Origin: Saprospiraceae bacterium
Lineage (GTDB): Bacteria > Bacteroidota > Bacteroidia > Chitinophagales > Saprospiraceae
Assembly (NCBI GenBank): GCA_016717655.1
Contig: JADKFC010000001.1
Location: forward strand, 372,001 to 436,000
Direction of reading: 5' to 3'
Length of the DNA stretch: 64,000 nt
Positions 1 to 10,081 of the stretch are shown in pieces; the stretch's first letter is position 1, and each line of letters opens with the position of its first letter. Both the position numbers and the translations under genes were made by a program. The notes beneath the pieces are model-generated. The model was not told where the DNA came from, searched no databases, and saw only the letters and a program-made list of their open reading frames with translations.

Positions 1-1
1 A

Positions 2-520
2 AACCGCTTATTGTCGAGTGAACTCAACACACTCAACAAATCAAGGTATTTGCCTTCGCTAAATCTGGTTGGAATGTATGGAACAACGGGCTTTGGTTAT
101 AACGGACAACCTGCTTCTTTCCTTGATTTTTATCCGATTGGTTTTGCAGGTGTTCAATTATCTTATCCATTATTTAATGGAACAGTTACACTGCGAAAAA
201 TAAATCAGAAAACGCTTGAACTCCGAAACAATGAACTTCAATTTGGAATGCTTACCGAGCAAAACAATATGCAAGTTGAAAATGCCAAACTACAAAGAGA
301 AGTCGCTAAAAAAACCGTAGAAACCACAACAGAACAAATCCAATTGGCTCAAACAATCTATGAGCAAACCGTTCTTCAACAAAAAAAAGGAACGGCAAGT
401 TTAACAGATGTTTTACTCGCAGACAATGCCTTGCGTGAAGCACAACAAACTTATCTATCTGCTGTAATTGATTACCTAAAAGCAGACTTAGAACTTAAAA
501 AACTCACTGGAAATATTTAA
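2..520 (+). CDS. TolC-family outer-membrane efflux protein, C-terminal part
   Basis: Outer-membrane channel of a tripartite efflux system. The reading frame enters from the left edge, so signal peptide, start and N-terminal half are outside; about 172 codons remain. Barrel-type strands (around GFAGVQLSYPLFNG) are followed by a long coiled-coil stretch rich in Gln, Glu, Thr and Lys and a last helix ending ELKKLTGNI, the order expected for the second structural repeat of TolC-type proteins. The adaptor and permease genes follow on the same strand after 20 and 12 bases, so the three form an operon. The substrate cannot be read from this piece. Family assignment is from sequence character and context; confidence is high because of the two neighbours. 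Confidence 0.85.
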   Translation, partial: NRLLSSELNTLNKSRYLPSLNLVGMYGTTGFGYNGQPASFLDFYPIGFAGVQLSYPLFNGTVTLRKINQKTLELRNNELQFGMLTEQNNMQVENAKLQREVAKKTVETTTEQIQLAQTIYEQTVLQQKKGTASLTDVLLADNALREAQQTYLSAVIDYLKADLELKKLTGNI

Positions 521-540
521 ATAATCAAATAATTATCACA

Positions 541-1611
541 ATGAATACAAAATCATCAATCCTAAAAAAAGCACTCTACGTCATCATTTCGTTGGCGATA
601 ATTACAATTGTGGTAATTAAGTTGAAAACAAACAAGGAAATTACGCAGAGTAAAGTCTATCAATACGATAAAGAACAAGCTATAAATGTTCAAGTAGATA
701 CATTGCAACTTGAAAATGTGAATGCAGAATTTTCTTATTCAGGCACATTTGAGCCCAACAAGGAAACAAAAATAAGTGCCGAATTACAAGGGAAAATTAA
801 CGCCATTTTAGTTGATGCTGGAAGCGTGGTAAGTAAAGGTCAACCTTTAATTCAATTGGATAATTTATTGCTGAAATTGCAACTGCAAACCATTGAAGTG
901 CAAATAGAAGGATTGGAAGCAGATGTAAATCGCTATTCCATTTTGGCTAAAGCAGATGCCATTCAAGGTGTTCAATTAGAAAAAGTAGAATTAGGTTTGA
1001 GATCTGCAAAAGTTCAGAAAGCAACTTTGTTGGAGCAGATAAACAAAACCACTATCAAAGCACCTTTTAGCGGAGTGGTTACTGCCAAACTTAGTGAAGA
1101 AGGAGCTTTTGCTGCACCGGGAGTTCCATTACTCCAAATAACGGACATTACAACTTTAAAATTCACCGTAAATGTTCCCGAAAAAGATTTAAGTCAGTTT
1201 AAATTAAATCAAAGCTATTCGCTTACGGCAGATGCCTATTCTGAAATTCTATTGACTGGAAAAACTACTATGATTGGCAGTAAAGCCAATATGGGCAGTA
1301 GTTTTCCTGTTCAGTTTACGGTAAATAACACATCGGACTTGAAAATAAAATCTGGGATGTTTGGCAAAGTTCTACTCAAAAGCGAAACGTCTGGAAAGGG
1401 AATTGTCATACCGTCATCTGCCATACAAGGCACAGAGAACCAACCACAGGTTTATGTTGTGAAAAATGGCAAAGCAATTTTGCAAAACATCACTATTTCA
1501 AAAAAGATACAAAACAAAGCAGTTGTTTCAAATGGATTAAATGAAGGTGATGTAATTGTAACGAATGGCTTCATCAATCTTTTTGATGGGGCGAATGTAA
1601 CTGTTAAATAA
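541..1611 (+). CDS. RND efflux periplasmic adaptor (membrane fusion protein)
   Basis: Periplasmic adaptor that links the inner-membrane RND permease to the TolC channel. The 356-residue product has an N-terminal membrane anchor (about residues 10-28, LYVIISLAIITIVVI), a first lipoyl-like half (KINAILVDAGSVVSKGQPL), a helical hairpin (about 110-165), the second lipoyl half (TIKAPFSGVVTAKLSEEG) and a beta-barrel and membrane-proximal domain, ending ITNGFINLFDG-like as in HlyD/AcrA-type adaptors. There is no lipobox, so it is held by the N-terminal helix. ATG at 541 begins directly after the TolC stop and is the only good start. Length is normal for the family. Specificity (drug, solvent or metal) is not visible. 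Confidence 0.9.
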   Translation: MNTKSSILKKALYVIISLAIITIVVIKLKTNKEITQSKVYQYDKEQAINVQVDTLQLENVNAEFSYSGTFEPNKETKISAELQGKINAILVDAGSVVSKGQPLIQLDNLLLKLQLQTIEVQIEGLEADVNRYSILAKADAIQGVQLEKVELGLRSAKVQKATLLEQINKTTIKAPFSGVVTAKLSEEGAFAAPGVPLLQITDITTLKFTVNVPEKDLSQFKLNQSYSLTADAYSEILLTGKTTMIGSKANMGSSFPVQFTVNNTSDLKIKSGMFGKVLLKSETSGKGIVIPSSAIQGTENQPQVYVVKNGKAILQNITISKKIQNKAVVSNGLNEGDVIVTNGFINLFDGANVTVK

Positions 1612-1623
1612 AATCAGCGAAAA

Positions 1624-4600
1624 ATGAATATTACAGAAATATCAATCAAACGTCCTTCGCTGATAATAGTGCTGTTCAGCGTATTTACTTTATTAGGTAT
1701 TATTGGGTATAAAAATTTAAGTTACGAATTAATGCCTGACTTTAATCAGCCAGTGGTTGTAATTAAAACAGTTTATCCTGGGGCTGAACCCAATGAAGCA
1801 GAAACATCTGTTTCACGAAAAATAGAAGATGCTTTATCGAATTTAGAAGGTGTAGATTATTTGGTTACAAAGTCATTGCCCAATGCTTCTATCATTATAG
1901 CCAATCTGAAATATGGAACAGATTTGGATAAGTCAATGCAAGACGCACAACGGTACATTGATAATATTCGCAAAGATTTACCGCAGGATATTTTAAGCCC
2001 TGTCATGAGTAAAGTTTCGCCCAATGATTTGCCTATAATGTCTATTAGTGCAACAAGTAATTTGTCTGCTACCGAGTTTTATCAAAAAATGAAAGATGAT
2101 TATCTGCCCCAAATTCAACAAATTAAAGGAGTTGCAGAGATTACTGTTTTAGGTGGAGAGGAAAGAGAAATCCAAGTAAAAATAAATCAAGACAAACTGA
2201 AATTGTATAAAATTTCAATGGTTCAGGTTGTTGAAGCAATTAATCGTTCTGGCTTAGACTTACCTGCGGGAAAGGTGCAAACCGAAAAAGAAAGTAATTC
2301 AGTTCGTTTAACGGGAAAATTCGCATCTGTTGAGGATATTAAAATTGTTCAGGTGGCATTGCCAGTTATAGGAAGTCCTGTTTATGTAAAAGATGTGGCA
2401 GATGTTATTGACGGTATAAAAGAAACGACTTCTATTAGTCGATACAACGGTAAAAACGGTATTGGTTTAATGCTGAAAAAACAGGGTGATGCAAACGCTG
2501 TAGATGTTTCAAAAGCCGTTCGAGAAAAATTTCAATCCATCGAACATCAAAATGCCAGTTCGGGTGTAAAATTTATTATTGCAGACGATAGCACCGATAA
2601 CACGATTGCAGCCGTTAACTCCGTTGTTTTTGATTTAATCTTAGCGGTGTTATTGGTATCGTTAGTAATGCTATTATTTCTTAGAAGTTTTAGAAATTCA
2701 TTAATTGTAATTGTTGCCATTCCAACTTCCTTAGTCACTGCGTTTGCGGTAATGTGGCTTTTTGGTTACACATTAAACCTAATGACCTTGCTTGCAATGT
2801 CTTTAATCATAGGTGTTCTGGTGGATGATGCGGTGGTGGTATTAGAAAATATTCAAAAACATTTAGACAGAGGAAAAGAAAAACGCACTGCTGCAATGGA
2901 TGGCAGAATGGAAATTGGTTTTGCCGCTTTGTCAATTACATTAGTTGACGTAGTGGTATTTTTACCAATTCTCTTTTTACAAGTTTTTGTTGCCGATATG
3001 CTCAAACAATTTTCGGTTGTTGTAGTAACATCTACTCTTACCAGTTTATTGGTTGGGTTTACGCTTACACCTTGGTTGGCTTCACGTATTGGAAAGAAAG
3101 AAGATTTACAACCAACTAATTTTTTCAATCGTTTCTTGCTTTGGTTTGAGCATCAATTAGAAAATTTCACAAATTGGTATGGCAGACAATTAGAATGGGT
3201 TTTAAGCCACAAACTTATTTTTACAGGTATCGTTATTGTGCTTTTTGCAATGACTTTAGGAATTATGAAACAAGGAATTATTGGTAAAGAATTAATATCA
3301 ACTGGTGACCAAGGCAAATTTAGATTGGCTTTAGAATTTGATAAATCCACATCTATAAAACAGAACAACTTGATTGCTCAAAAGATTGAAACATGCATTA
3401 TTCAACAACCCGAAGTAGCAACAGTATTCAGCAATATTGGCGGACCAAGCACGGGCATTGGAAGTTTGGGTGTAGGGTCTGCCAACAAAACAGAATTTAC
3501 CATTCAATTAAAATCTAAAAAGGAACTTAAAAATGTGCCGACCGAAACATTTATGAAAAAACTTAGAGAAGACCTAAAGTCAAAATTTCCAAGTATAAAT
3601 TATTCAATGGCAGCTTTAGGTTTAATACCACGTTCGGCTCCTATTGAAATTACATTGAGCGGAAGCAATTTAGATTTGGTGATGAAAACTGGTGATGAAC
3701 TAAAAACGGCAATTGAAAAAATGCCCGGTGCGGATAATGTTCGCTTATCTGTTGAAGCGGGAAGTCCCGAATACAAAATAATTCCCAACAAAGATAAAAT
3801 GCAACGATTGGGTTTAACAACGGCTTATGTTGGTTTGAACCTAAGAACAGCGTTTTCAGGTAATGACGATGCAACACTAACCGAGAACGGAACAGAATAT
3901 CCTGTAAGAATTTGGTTAGATGAGTTTAGCCGACAAAATTTTGAAGATGTTCAACAACTTTCTATCATTAACCCAATGGGAATGCCAGTTGAAGTTTCTC
4001 AATTTGCAAGCGTTGAGCAAGACAATTCTCCTTCACTATTAGAACGAAAAGACAGACAACCAGCAGTTACTTTGACAGCAGACGCATTAGGCAGACCATC
4101 GGGAACTGTAGCAGACGATGTAGTAGCGTATCTAAAAGACAATCCTTTACCAAGTAGTATACAAATGACTTGGGGTAGCGACATCAAAAGACAAAATGAT
4201 AGTTTCGGAGCATTAGGTTCTGTTTTGCTAATTGCATTTTTGCTGATTTACCTGATTATGGTCGCACTGTATGACAGTTTCGTATATCCGTTTGTAGTTT
4301 TGTTTTCTATTCCAGTTGCAGCGATTGGGGCATTTTTTGCTTTGAATTTGTCGTTAAGCAATTTGAGTTTATTCGCCTTATTGGGTTTGATTATGCTAAT
4401 GGGCTTGGTGTTAAAAAACGCTATTCTAATTGTTGATTTTACCAATCAACTAAAAGCCGATGGAAAACATTTTAAAGAAGCCTTAATCATTGCAGGAAAA
4501 GGTCGTATGCGACCAATCCTTATGACAACGCTTTCAATGGTTGTTGGTATGCTTCCCATTGCAATGGCAACAGGAACAGCGGCAGAATGGAAAAATGGTC

Positions 4601-4716
4601 TTGCTTGGGTAATCATTGGCGGGCTACTATCATCCTTAATTTTGACTGTGTTTTTAGTTCCAATGATATTTTATGTTGTTGATTCTTTAAAAGGTAAATT
4701 GATGTTTAAGAGGTAG
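1624..4716 (+). CDS. RND efflux permease (AcrB/HAE1-like)
   Basis: Inner-membrane proton-driven pump of the tripartite efflux system. At 1030 residues it has the full RND length: TM1 near the N-terminus (SLIIVLFSVFTLLGIIGY), two large periplasmic loops, and the paired blocks of TM2-6 and TM8-12. Proton-relay residues are present: adjacent D401-D402 in TM4 (GVLVDDAVVVLEN) and K931 in TM10 (GLVLKNAILIVDF). The absence of the CusA-type metal Met triad cannot be judged by eye, but overall it reads as HAE1/AcrB-like rather than heavy-metal type. It is the last gene of the operon; no hairpin terminator follows. Codon choice is strongly A/T-ending compared with the genes after 5.1 kb, which may mean that this operon was acquired. 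Confidence 0.93.
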   Translation: MNITEISIKRPSLIIVLFSVFTLLGIIGYKNLSYELMPDFNQPVVVIKTVYPGAEPNEAETSVSRKIEDALSNLEGVDYLVTKSLPNASIIIANLKYGTDLDKSMQDAQRYIDNIRKDLPQDILSPVMSKVSPNDLPIMSISATSNLSATEFYQKMKDDYLPQIQQIKGVAEITVLGGEEREIQVKINQDKLKLYKISMVQVVEAINRSGLDLPAGKVQTEKESNSVRLTGKFASVEDIKIVQVALPVIGSPVYVKDVADVIDGIKETTSISRYNGKNGIGLMLKKQGDANAVDVSKAVREKFQSIEHQNASSGVKFIIADDSTDNTIAAVNSVVFDLILAVLLVSLVMLLFLRSFRNSLIVIVAIPTSLVTAFAVMWLFGYTLNLMTLLAMSLIIGVLVDDAVVVLENIQKHLDRGKEKRTAAMDGRMEIGFAALSITLVDVVVFLPILFLQVFVADMLKQFSVVVVTSTLTSLLVGFTLTPWLASRIGKKEDLQPTNFFNRFLLWFEHQLENFTNWYGRQLEWVLSHKLIFTGIVIVLFAMTLGIMKQGIIGKELISTGDQGKFRLALEFDKSTSIKQNNLIAQKIETCIIQQPEVATVFSNIGGPSTGIGSLGVGSANKTEFTIQLKSKKELKNVPTETFMKKLREDLKSKFPSINYSMAALGLIPRSAPIEITLSGSNLDLVMKTGDELKTAIEKMPGADNVRLSVEAGSPEYKIIPNKDKMQRLGLTTAYVGLNLRTAFSGNDDATLTENGTEYPVRIWLDEFSRQNFEDVQQLSIINPMGMPVEVSQFASVEQDNSPSLLERKDRQPAVTLTADALGRPSGTVADDVVAYLKDNPLPSSIQMTWGSDIKRQNDSFGALGSVLLIAFLLIYLIMVALYDSFVYPFVVLFSIPVAAIGAFFALNLSLSNLSLFALLGLIMLMGLVLKNAILIVDFTNQLKADGKHFKEALIIAGKGRMRPILMTTLSMVVGMLPIAMATGTAAEWKNGLAWVIIGGLLSSLILTVFLVPMIFYVVDSLKGKLMFKR

Positions 4717-5170
4717 CTGTCAAATTTGGGTGCAAATTAATAATGAGTGTATTCAAATGCTAACACGAATTTTATGAAACGGCACATTGAAACCCATTTT
4801 AGGTCGAATTATTCTAACTTAAGTAAAAGTTAATTAGGCTAACATGTGATATAAGCAAAAATTACATACATGAGTGCTAAAGCCATAATTATGAAAATTG
4901 TAATATTAAATTGATGTATATTTTGAATGCACATTTCTATTACTATGTAGTTTGTGCTGTCATTATGTGAACTTTACTATTTAGGATGGGTTCTTAAAAG
5001 TATACTTGGTATTTATTCTCTATTTACAACTACTGAAAAGGTGCAATTTGGTCATCTTTCACTTATTGCCAAAGGGGAAAGATGCACTATACCTTTCTGT
5101 GCAAGGTCTAAAGTTGAACGCAACATTTGCTTAAATTATCTTATTTTTGCACACATAATTGAATTTTTAC
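4717..5170. other. A+T-rich intergenic region, no gene seen
   Basis: About 450 bases between the efflux operon and the large BNR protein. Short open frames here show no recognisable protein. An inverted repeat with 8-base arms (CATCTTTC 5053-5060, GAAAGATG 5077-5084) lies about 60 bases before the promoter of the next gene; its role is unknown. Confidence 0.6.
5142..5149 (+). promoter_or_regulatory. Bacteroidota -7 element
   Basis: TATTTTTG fits the TAnnTTTG consensus of the Bacteroidota housekeeping sigma factor and lies 21 bases before the ATG at 5171. This argues for that ATG rather than the TTG 12 bases earlier. No clear -33 TTG at the ideal spacing. Confidence 0.5.
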
Positions 5171-8100
5171 ATGTGTGCTACTTTTTTCAGAGGACTTTAT
5201 GCTCTTTCCATCCTTTTTTTGGCTTCACTGTCATTTGGGCAAAGCATCCCGGAATTGCCTCATTTGCGGGATGATTCACCCTCTTACATGCAATATTTCA
5301 ATCGACCCGTTGACCAGGTAGATGTCAATCAGGTTATTAAAGCATATAAAGAATATTACCGTACCCACAAGTTTGAAAAAAACGAATACACACAATACTA
5401 TAAGAGGTTTTTAAAATGGTCTCGCAACTTTGCAGGCTCGGATGGAGTAGTAACAATTCCAACTCCCCTAGAGGAGGCTGAGTGGGAAAGAAAGGCGCTT
5501 TCCTTGCGCAATACCAATGACAGAGTGGCCAACTGGACCTTTGCCGGACCCAACAAAACATATGACACAGATGGGGTAACCAAGGTGACCTGGCAAACCA
5601 ACATTTATTCCATTGATATAGCTGCTACCAATGCCAATGTGCTTTTTGCAGGAGGAGAGGATGGTGGAATGTGGAAGACCACTGACAAAGGACTCAACTG
5701 GACCCTGGTAAGCCGCAACGTAAGCCATGGGTCTTTTAGCAGTGTAAAAATTGATCCCACCAATGAACAAATCGTATATGCGGGTACTTCTGGCAAATTG
5801 ATCAAAACAACGGACCAGGGTAATACCTGGACAACCTCGTATTCGGAGTCTGGTCTAACCGTTTATGAAATCGGCATTTCTTCAACCAATCCCTCAATCG
5901 TCATTCTGGCAACCAACAAGGGGGTCATTCGCAGCACCAATGCGGGTAGTACCTGGACCAAGCTTTTTTCCAACGTCACTTGGACCATCAAACTAAAAGA
6001 GGGCAGTGGCACTACTTTTTATGCCATCAGAGACAACGGTGATTCTTCTGATTTTATCAAATCCATGGATAGTGGGGCCACCTGGTCGGCTTCCAATACA
6101 GGGTGGTGGACACCAGCTTCAGGAGAAGCTATGACGGGCGGTATCATTGCCACGTGTCCTACCAATGCCAATAAGATTTATGCCTACCTCATCGGCAGTG
6201 GAAGCAATTTGTATGGCTATGCCGGTGTTTGGGTCAGCACAGACGATGGGGCTACCTGGTCCAATACCAATCCTTCCAACTCTATTGGCAACAGCCCTGT
6301 GGCCTATGCCATTCCGGCTCACACCAACCTTATGGCAAACAATGGGGTTTTGGGATTTAACCAGGGCTTTTATGACATGGCCATCGTAGTCAATCCCCTC
6401 AATGACAACCAGCTCATTGCCGGTGGTACTTCTTGGTTTAAAAGTTCCGATGGTGGTGCTACATGGACTAGCCTGGGTGGTTATGTTGGCACACTTTCAT
6501 GGTCGCACCCCGATATCCAATGGCTGGCAGCAAAGGGCAGTGATTTATGGATAGCATCTGACGGCGGCTTAAATTATTCCAGCAATTTTGCTACCTCTAT
6601 GGAAACACGCATGGATGGCATTTCGGGTTCCAATATGTGGGGCTTCGATTCTGGTTGGAACGAAGACATTCTGGTAGGCGGTAGATATCACAACGGCAAT
6701 ATGGGCTATCACCAGTCATTTCCGGCTACTACGGTTTATAGGCTAGGTGGTGCAGAGTCTGCCACAGGCTATGTCAATCCGGGCCCTGATCGCAAAGTGT
6801 ATCATTCAGATATCGGGGGAAAAATCATCAAACCCGGTTTTGGCAATGGGGTCACTAATTTTGGCGTTGGAGCCTGGCCCAATGAATCCTATGCCTACTA
6901 TGCCAATAGTGAAATGGTCTTCCATCCCAATTATTACAATACCGTTTATCTTGGCAACCAAAATAAAATCCTGGTCAGCAGAGATGGGGGAGTGAGTTTT
7001 GATACGCTTTATCGATTTCCCGGCACAGTAGACAATGAAGTGTTTGACATAGAAATATCGCGCAGCAATCCACAAATCATGTACTGCTCTCAATGGGATG
7101 GGGTAGATGATTCGATTTGGAAAACATCCAATGGAGGTCAAAGCTGGACAAAACTAACCGCCTTGCCCACCCCCAACAACAATGATCGGGTTAAAATGGC
7201 CTTAAGCAGCACTGATCCCAATGTGCTGTGGGTAGGTGTCACCTACGGCAGCAATGGCAAAAAAGTATACAAAACCATTGATGGGGGACAAACATGGATT
7301 AACCTGACAACCAATTTGCTAAATGGGATTACGGTATCCAATATCATGGCGCAATACGGCACAGATGGGGGTGTTTACATTGGGACCAATGCCGGTGTTT
7401 TTTATAGAAATAACAGTCATTCAGACTGGCAACCTTATAGCACCAACCTTCCGTTGAGTGCGGAGACCAACCGTTTAAAACCATTTTACAAAGACGGTAA
7501 GATCAGAAATGGTTGCTGGGGCTTTGGCATCTGGGAATCACCCCTCTTTGAACCCTCCGCTGTGGAAGCTATGCCCATGACAGCCGCTGCCAATCATCCT
7601 TGTCAAAGAGACACGGTTTATTTTGATGATTATTCAGTAGTCAATCATACAGGTGCTAGCTGGACATGGAGCTTCCCTGGCGCCAGTTGGGTAAGTGCTA
7701 CCAATGTCAGAAATCCCAAGGTTTTGTATACCAATACGGGAAGTTACAATGTTTCACTTACCGTCAGCAACGGGGCATCCAGCAGCTCAAAAACCATCAA
7801 TGGTATGATTACCGTAAGCAATGGCTGTAATTTGGACACCATTCCGGGTAAAGCGGTTTATGCTTCAGGCTCCAATAAACACGCCATCAATGCCAATCTC
7901 TCCCTGCCTCAAACCGATTCTTTAACAGTGACTGCATGGGTAAAACCTTTGGGCATTCAATCCGATTACAGCGCCATCTGGATGAATGAAACCGGAGATG
8001 CCGGAGGTTTTAATTTTAAAAATGGAAATAATAGTCTCGCTTACCATTGGCCAGGAGGACAATGGTGGTGGAACAGTGGCCTGACCGTAACACCCGATGT

Positions 8101-9397
8101 ATGGAATTTTGTGGCCATGGTGGTTAAACCTACCGGAATAACCCTGTATTGCAACAACAGTCAAAGTACTCAAAACATTACCCTCTCTCCCTTAGACATC
8201 AATGGTTTTAGAATTGGAAATTACAAGGGCTGGGGTGATCGAAATGTAAATGGTTGGATCGATGAGGTAGCCGTTTACAACAGGGTTTTATCAACTGCAG
8301 AAATCAGGTCATTGCGACATTTGGTGAAACACCCGGAGAACGACCCTTCATTGGTGGCCTATTATCAGTTTAATGAAGACAGTGGATCAACGGTCTTTGA
8401 TAAAGCACACAACTACCACTGTACCCTTTATAACGGCGCCTCTCGCGTGAGGTCACGCATTCCTGTAGGGGAAGGCAAGGCACAAACCCTTACCATCAAT
8501 AGTGCAGGCACCAAAAATTTCAACAATGTTGGGGTAAAAATGCATTTTCCACCATCCGCTCCCTATCCCAATGGAGACGTGGTGGTGACCCGCATCAACC
8601 AACTGCCTGATACCACTGAAATGGTTGGCACCATGCCTAAGTGTTATTGGGTGGCCAATAATTACGGAAGCAATGCCACCTTTACCCAATTGGACTCCAT
8701 CCGTTTTTATGCACCCGGCAATACCAATGCGGGCTGTAGTGCAACGGCTTACCAGTTGAGAAAACGAGGATCCAATGACGAGGGCATGACCTGGCAAATT
8801 TCAGATGACGCCGATGCCTTGTTCAAACCAGATGTGGTTTATCAGACCGGCAATAACATCACCGGCATGGGGCAGTGGATCATACAGCGCAATACCCAGG
8901 GACTCAAAGAAACGGAATATTGTAATGGTGAAGATGACGACTGTGATGGTGTTGTAGATGAAGACCCTAAATTGCTGGTCACTCAGACTGCCAATAATGG
9001 CATTGGCTCTCTTAGATATCAGCTCACTTGTTTACAAAATGGCGACACCCTCTTCTTTAATCCTGTCTTGGATACCATCCAATTGACCGAACCCCTCATT
9101 TTGGATAAACAAATGTGGTGGTGGGGCAATGGTGTGGGCAACACGCGCATTAAAATGGATATGTCGCTGCCAGTATTTTCCACAGCCCAACAAGGCATTT
9201 CGATAACCAATACAGGAAACGTCACCTTCAGGGAGCTGAGTCTGATTCAAAAAAACAACTCACTCGTTGTACCCTTCCTCAAAAATGTGGGCATTGTTGA
9301 ATTGAGAAGCACCAGGATCACTGGCAATGTGCCCACCAGAATCCTCAACCAGGGCAGTGGACAGCTAAAGACCGAGGGCAACTCTGAGGTACGGTAA
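5171..9397 (+). CDS. Large secreted BNR-repeat/PKD/LamG protein with MopE-like motif
   Basis: Exported multidomain protein of 1408 residues, probably acting at the cell surface or outside. A signal peptide (ALSILFLASLSFGQS) is followed by a long sortilin/BNR-type beta-propeller region with many Asp-box-like repeats (DGGMWKTTDKGLNWT, DQGNTWTT, NAGSTWTK, SDGGATWT, DGGQTWIN; about residues 115-780). Next come a PKD domain (about 827-885), a LamG/concanavalin-like domain (about 910-1050) and, near residue 1251, a MopE-type Asp-rich motif CNGEDDDCDGVVDED. The last 130 residues look beta-helical. The C-terminus (ending GNSEVR) has no recognisable T9SS sorting domain, odd for such a protein in this genome. 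ATG 5171 is chosen over TTG 5159 because of the promoter position. It converges with the metalloregulator gene, 8 bases away. Substrate unknown. Confidence 0.8.
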   Translation: MCATFFRGLYALSILFLASLSFGQSIPELPHLRDDSPSYMQYFNRPVDQVDVNQVIKAYKEYYRTHKFEKNEYTQYYKRFLKWSRNFAGSDGVVTIPTPLEEAEWERKALSLRNTNDRVANWTFAGPNKTYDTDGVTKVTWQTNIYSIDIAATNANVLFAGGEDGGMWKTTDKGLNWTLVSRNVSHGSFSSVKIDPTNEQIVYAGTSGKLIKTTDQGNTWTTSYSESGLTVYEIGISSTNPSIVILATNKGVIRSTNAGSTWTKLFSNVTWTIKLKEGSGTTFYAIRDNGDSSDFIKSMDSGATWSASNTGWWTPASGEAMTGGIIATCPTNANKIYAYLIGSGSNLYGYAGVWVSTDDGATWSNTNPSNSIGNSPVAYAIPAHTNLMANNGVLGFNQGFYDMAIVVNPLNDNQLIAGGTSWFKSSDGGATWTSLGGYVGTLSWSHPDIQWLAAKGSDLWIASDGGLNYSSNFATSMETRMDGISGSNMWGFDSGWNEDILVGGRYHNGNMGYHQSFPATTVYRLGGAESATGYVNPGPDRKVYHSDIGGKIIKPGFGNGVTNFGVGAWPNESYAYYANSEMVFHPNYYNTVYLGNQNKILVSRDGGVSFDTLYRFPGTVDNEVFDIEISRSNPQIMYCSQWDGVDDSIWKTSNGGQSWTKLTALPTPNNNDRVKMALSSTDPNVLWVGVTYGSNGKKVYKTIDGGQTWINLTTNLLNGITVSNIMAQYGTDGGVYIGTNAGVFYRNNSHSDWQPYSTNLPLSAETNRLKPFYKDGKIRNGCWGFGIWESPLFEPSAVEAMPMTAAANHPCQRDTVYFDDYSVVNHTGASWTWSFPGASWVSATNVRNPKVLYTNTGSYNVSLTVSNGASSSSKTINGMITVSNGCNLDTIPGKAVYASGSNKHAINANLSLPQTDSLTVTAWVKPLGIQSDYSAIWMNETGDAGGFNFKNGNNSLAYHWPGGQWWWNSGLTVTPDVWNFVAMVVKPTGITLYCNNSQSTQNITLSPLDINGFRIGNYKGWGDRNVNGWIDEVAVYNRVLSTAEIRSLRHLVKHPENDPSLVAYYQFNEDSGSTVFDKAHNYHCTLYNGASRVRSRIPVGEGKAQTLTINSAGTKNFNNVGVKMHFPPSAPYPNGDVVVTRINQLPDTTEMVGTMPKCYWVANNYGSNATFTQLDSIRFYAPGNTNAGCSATAYQLRKRGSNDEGMTWQISDDADALFKPDVVYQTGNNITGMGQWIIQRNTQGLKETEYCNGEDDDCDGVVDEDPKLLVTQTANNGIGSLRYQLTCLQNGDTLFFNPVLDTIQLTEPLILDKQMWWWGNGVGNTRIKMDMSLPVFSTAQQGISITNTGNVTFRELSLIQKNNSLVVPFLKNVGIVELRSTRITGNVPTRILNQGSGQLKTEGNSEVR

Positions 9398-9405
9398 TCG
9401 GATTC

Positions 9406-10065
9406 TTAGAGGATGACCTCTACCCATAGAAGAGAGCTCACTGAATGGCTCATCACCAACTGCTCACAGTGGCCATAAGATACAGAGATACTGCCATCAA
9501 AACTTTCGATGGAGCTTATTTCAAGTTCTGTGCCCAATTGGAGATTTTTTTCATTCAGGTATTTTAAAAAATCGGTGCCTGAATTTCTAATGGCTTTTAG
9601 AGCCACCCGACAAGGGCTGCTAATTTGGGATAACAATTGATAGGTTGGGGTTACCATATTGCCGGCTTTGTCAGGGATAGGCGAACCGTGGGGGTCAAAA
9701 ACAGGAAAGCGCAGCATCTCATCCATTCTTTGAAAAAAGAGTTCAGATTTGATGTGCTCCATTTCCTCTGCGATGTCGTGCACCTCTTCCCAACCAAAAC
9801 CCATGACCTGGTAAAGGAAGAGTTCGGACAAGCGGTGTTTTCTAATGACCAGGGCTGCAGCCTTGTGTCCCTCCGAAGTAAGTTGGATAGGTTGATAACG
9901 CTCATGTTTTACCCAACCCCTGGCAGCCAGTTTTTTAACCATATCATTGACGGTGGGCTTGCTCACTTCCATAGCATTGCCCAGCTCCGTAAGACTCACA
10001 ACACCCGACTGCAAACTCAAAAAATGGAGGGCTTTGAGGTAGTTTTCTTTGATCGATGTAGGCAT
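9406..10065 (-). CDS. DtxR/MntR-family metal-dependent transcriptional regulator
   Basis: Cytoplasmic metal-sensing repressor of 219 residues. An N-terminal winged helix (about 1-65, with VSKPTVNDMVKKL as recognition helix) is followed by the metal-binding and dimerisation domain (HRLSELFLYQVMGF then VHDIAEEMEHIKSE) and a C-terminal FeoA/SH3-like domain from about residue 150. Aligning by eye with Bacillus MntR, H77, E100, E103 and H104 match its H77, E99, E102 and H103, but the D8 position is Asn; the Cys102 of DtxR is replaced by Glu. So the ligand set is closer to the manganese sensor, with one change. Divergent from a TonB-dependent receptor; a palindrome between them is the likely operator for both. 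Whether it senses Fe or Mn remains open. Confidence 0.9.
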   Translation of the reverse strand: MPTSIKENYLKALHFLSLQSGVVSLTELGNAMEVSKPTVNDMVKKLAARGWVKHERYQPIQLTSEGHKAAALVIRKHRLSELFLYQVMGFGWEEVHDIAEEMEHIKSELFFQRMDEMLRFPVFDPHGSPIPDKAGNMVTPTYQLLSQISSPCRVALKAIRNSGTDFLKYLNEKNLQLGTELEISSIESFDGSISVSYGHCEQLVMSHSVSSLLWVEVIL

Positions 10066-10081
10066 GTAAGAGAATTATTTA

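Noticed and set aside
4954..5274. 106-codon frame before the BNR gene
   Set aside because: Overlaps the promoter and signal peptide of the BNR gene in another frame; no protein character.
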